The position numbers and the translations under genes were made by a program. Shown one piece after another: positions 62,332-64,000 of a DNA stretch of 64,000 bases. The notes beneath the pieces are model-generated. The model searched no databases. It worked only from the letters and a program-made list of their open reading frames with translations, and was not told the origin of the DNA. The DNA is from Phytophthora colocasiae (lineage: Eukaryota; Oomycota; Peronosporomycetes; Peronosporales; Peronosporaceae): contig JAGKQI010000047.1 in assembly GCA_018806915.1 (NCBI GenBank), positions 1,612,001 through 1,676,000 of the forward strand, given 5' to 3'. Numbering within the stretch: position 1 is the stretch's first letter; every line of letters begins with the position of its first letter.

Positions 62332-64000
62332 GACAGAACAGGAAAAACACACAAGACAAATGAGTGACACACAAAGCTTGCGATAACACAACACTTGTTT
62401 ACACACCACACTAGATTAGTGTGGTTCACACGTAGTGTACACGCATCACCCTTTGTAGAGAATGATCACACCAAATGCAGGTGGTTGCACACCAGCCTAT
62501 CAAGGTTGGTTTTTAAGCCTAATTTCTACCAATGAAACAAGTCGTTATGCGCTGTTGCACTAGGCAGATTTCCGCTCACAACAACAAAACACGTTGCCCC
62601 CACACCACTCCTCTCCCCTCTCCGGCCCTCCCCCCAAGTCTGTTCGTCAACCATGACGCAATTTAACTGGACGAACATCTGCACCAACATGGCAGTCGCT
62701 GACGCACATCTGTTGATGGAGGACATGAAGGCGTTCGTCATTGCCAAGAGCCAACTGGTCCCCTGTGACGGCACATGCGGCTTAGGAAGACCGCATAAGA
62801 TGCGATACCAGCTGCTCAGGTGCTCCTCGGAAACATGTAGGGCTGCCACACCGTATGCCGCGTGTCCCTGGATTGGAAAGGTGCTCACGTGCCCGGAGCT
62901 CAACCGTGTGTCGCTCAAAGAGTGTGGTATGCACGAGACTGAGGTTAGTGATCCGGTCAAGCCGACGCTGACGCCCCGGCTGAAAGAATTCTGCCGGGAA
63001 ATGGCGACGGAAGGAATGAAGCCCGCGCGAATTCGCAATGCTATGGGCCGTCGCTTCGGTATCGCGGACGAATCTCTCCCTGACTTGCGCAAAGTCCAGT
63101 GGTTCGTCAGCCATTTTGCCAAGACGAACCTGCACAAGAGCGATGACTATGATGACATCTTGGAGCAAATATCCCAGCTGGCGTATGACCCTGGGATGTC
63201 CGACACGAAACCATTTTCGTTTGGGTGGCAACGTGATAGTCACGGCAAGCCTGACGTGGGCAACGGCTCTGACGAACACCCGTTTTTGGTGGGCTTGACG
63301 ACAAAGCGTCTGTTGCGCAATGCAGCTCGCGATCCGGCCTCGTTCGTGTTTCATATGGATGCCACCTTCAAGTTGAACCAAGTTGGGTATCCTGTGATCG
63401 TATGTGGAGTGTCGGACCGATGTCGCTCGTTCCATCCGGTGGCAATGTTCATCACTTCTCAGCGGCTGACAGAGCTGTATGTCAAGGCCCTGAGTGCGCT
63501 TCGTCGAATGTTTACCGCGGTCACCGGTGAACAGATGCTCCTACGGTATGTCATGGCCGACGCTGAAGTAGCGCAACAAAATGCTGTTGATGAAGTGTTT
63601 GGAGTTGACTCGGACTACACATACTTGATGTGTTTCTACCATGTGATGGCGAAGGTGCATGAGAAGCTAAAAGCTGTACCGCGACACTTATGCGAACGCG
63701 TGGTTGCTGACATTTACGACCTTCACTTCGCGTCAAGTCAAGAAGCATATGACGATCATGTCAAGGTTGTGCTGGCCAAATGGGAGGCGGACGATTTGCT
63801 GGCGGGGTTCAAGTCGTACTTCAACAACGTATGGGTGTCAAGTGAGTCGTGGCGCTGGCAGTGCTTCCACACGCCCAGCGGGTACGCCACCACGAACAAC
63901 CCTGTTGAGCAATTCAACCGTCTGATCAAGCGTCGTGACTACACCCTTCGGACGAAACATAAGATTGGTACTCTTATCCAGTTGCTGGCAGATTGCTGCG
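62332..64000 (+). mobile_element. MULE-1 second copy, right-truncated by the window end
   Basis: Identical to 2265 onward at a constant offset of 60,067 bp, with about three substitutions and one 3-bp insertion across 1.67 kb. The preceding 9 bp (62323-62331, TAAAGACAG) is the candidate target duplication, but the other end is outside the window. Confidence 0.9.
62653..64000 (+). CDS. MULE transposase, second copy (partial)
   Basis: Starts at the ATG equivalent to 2586 and stays open to the window end, about 449 codons. It differs from the first copy by Trp91 to Cys, Arg99 to Ser, and an extra Arg codon inserted in KRDYT (near 63934), giving KRRDYT. The catalytic Asp236, Asp303 and Glu419 equivalents are present. 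The SWIM finger lies beyond the window. Confidence 0.9.
   Translation, partial: MTQFNWTNICTNMAVADAHLLMEDMKAFVIAKSQLVPCDGTCGLGRPHKMRYQLLRCSSETCRAATPYAACPWIGKVLTCPELNRVSLKECGMHETEVSDPVKPTLTPRLKEFCREMATEGMKPARIRNAMGRRFGIADESLPDLRKVQWFVSHFAKTNLHKSDDYDDILEQISQLAYDPGMSDTKPFSFGWQRDSHGKPDVGNGSDEHPFLVGLTTKRLLRNAARDPASFVFHMDATFKLNQVGYPVIVCGVSDRCRSFHPVAMFITSQRLTELYVKALSALRRMFTAVTGEQMLLRYVMADAEVAQQNAVDEVFGVDSDYTYLMCFYHVMAKVHEKLKAVPRHLCERVVADIYDLHFASSQEAYDDHVKVVLAKWEADDLLAGFKSYFNNVWVSSESWRWQCFHTPSGYATTNNPVEQFNRLIKRRDYTLRTKHKIGTLIQLLADCC

Noticed and set aside
1..64000. CRISPR arrays, bacterial operons, rRNA or tRNA genes
   Set aside because: None seen. The repeats present are minisatellite or transposon ends, and gene structure is eukaryotic with GT-AG introns.

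Overview
The window looks like an oomycete nuclear genome, most likely Phytophthora or a close relative. The reasons are short GT-AG introns of 64-89 nt, a flagellar gene set (CFAP61 and a PG-rich-repeat protein) next to osmotroph-type housekeeping genes, a WRKY19-like Cys/His zinc-finger protein, an EF-hand LPCAT, and a dense mix of Mutator-like (MULE), DIRS-type, Crypton, PIF/Harbinger and Tc1/IS630-like elements. The genus is an inference; no rRNA or species marker is present.

Layout. 1-2.2 kb: degenerate sequence and a roughly 984-bp element with long inverted repeats. 2,265-6,155: a complete MULE with terminal inverted repeats and a perfect 9-bp target duplication, carrying a transposase, a chromodomain ORF and a 105-bp minisatellite. 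A second copy starts at 62,332 and leaves the window. 6.2-8.45 kb: one host gene for a polytopic membrane protein. 8,576-22,536: two head-to-tail copies of a tyrosine-recombinase (DIRS-type) retrotransposon on the minus strand, sharing split direct repeats. 22.5-33.8 kb: a TE patchwork flanked by a 27-bp perfect inverted repeat. It holds a second MULE transposase, a SET-domain gene, a broken Ulp1-protease gene divergent from an unknown ORF, a broken Tc1/IS630-type transposase and a broken SWIM-type MULE transposase. 34-40.6 kb: a fourth MULE relic, a Harbinger derivative, a Crypton relic and a 906-bp foldback MITE.

40.6-62.3 kb is a host gene island: an adenylate kinase, a 55-aa ORF and a 131-aa protein, the zinc-finger protein, CFAP61 with two internal adenylate-kinase domains, a C2-GRAM-myotubularin-FYVE phosphatase, a spliced flagellar-type PG-repeat protein, an LPCAT with one frameshift, and UDP-glucose 6-dehydrogenase. 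The pattern is a compact gene island embedded in young and old transposons.

The most interesting points are these. The DIRS element has an RNase H domain upstream of its reverse transcriptase. Its two tandem copies share the same internal frameshifts but carry complementary new lesions. MULE transposases lie beside chromatin 'reader' (chromodomain) and 'writer' (SET) genes. A stand-alone adenylate kinase sits beside a CFAP61 that contains two very similar kinase domains.
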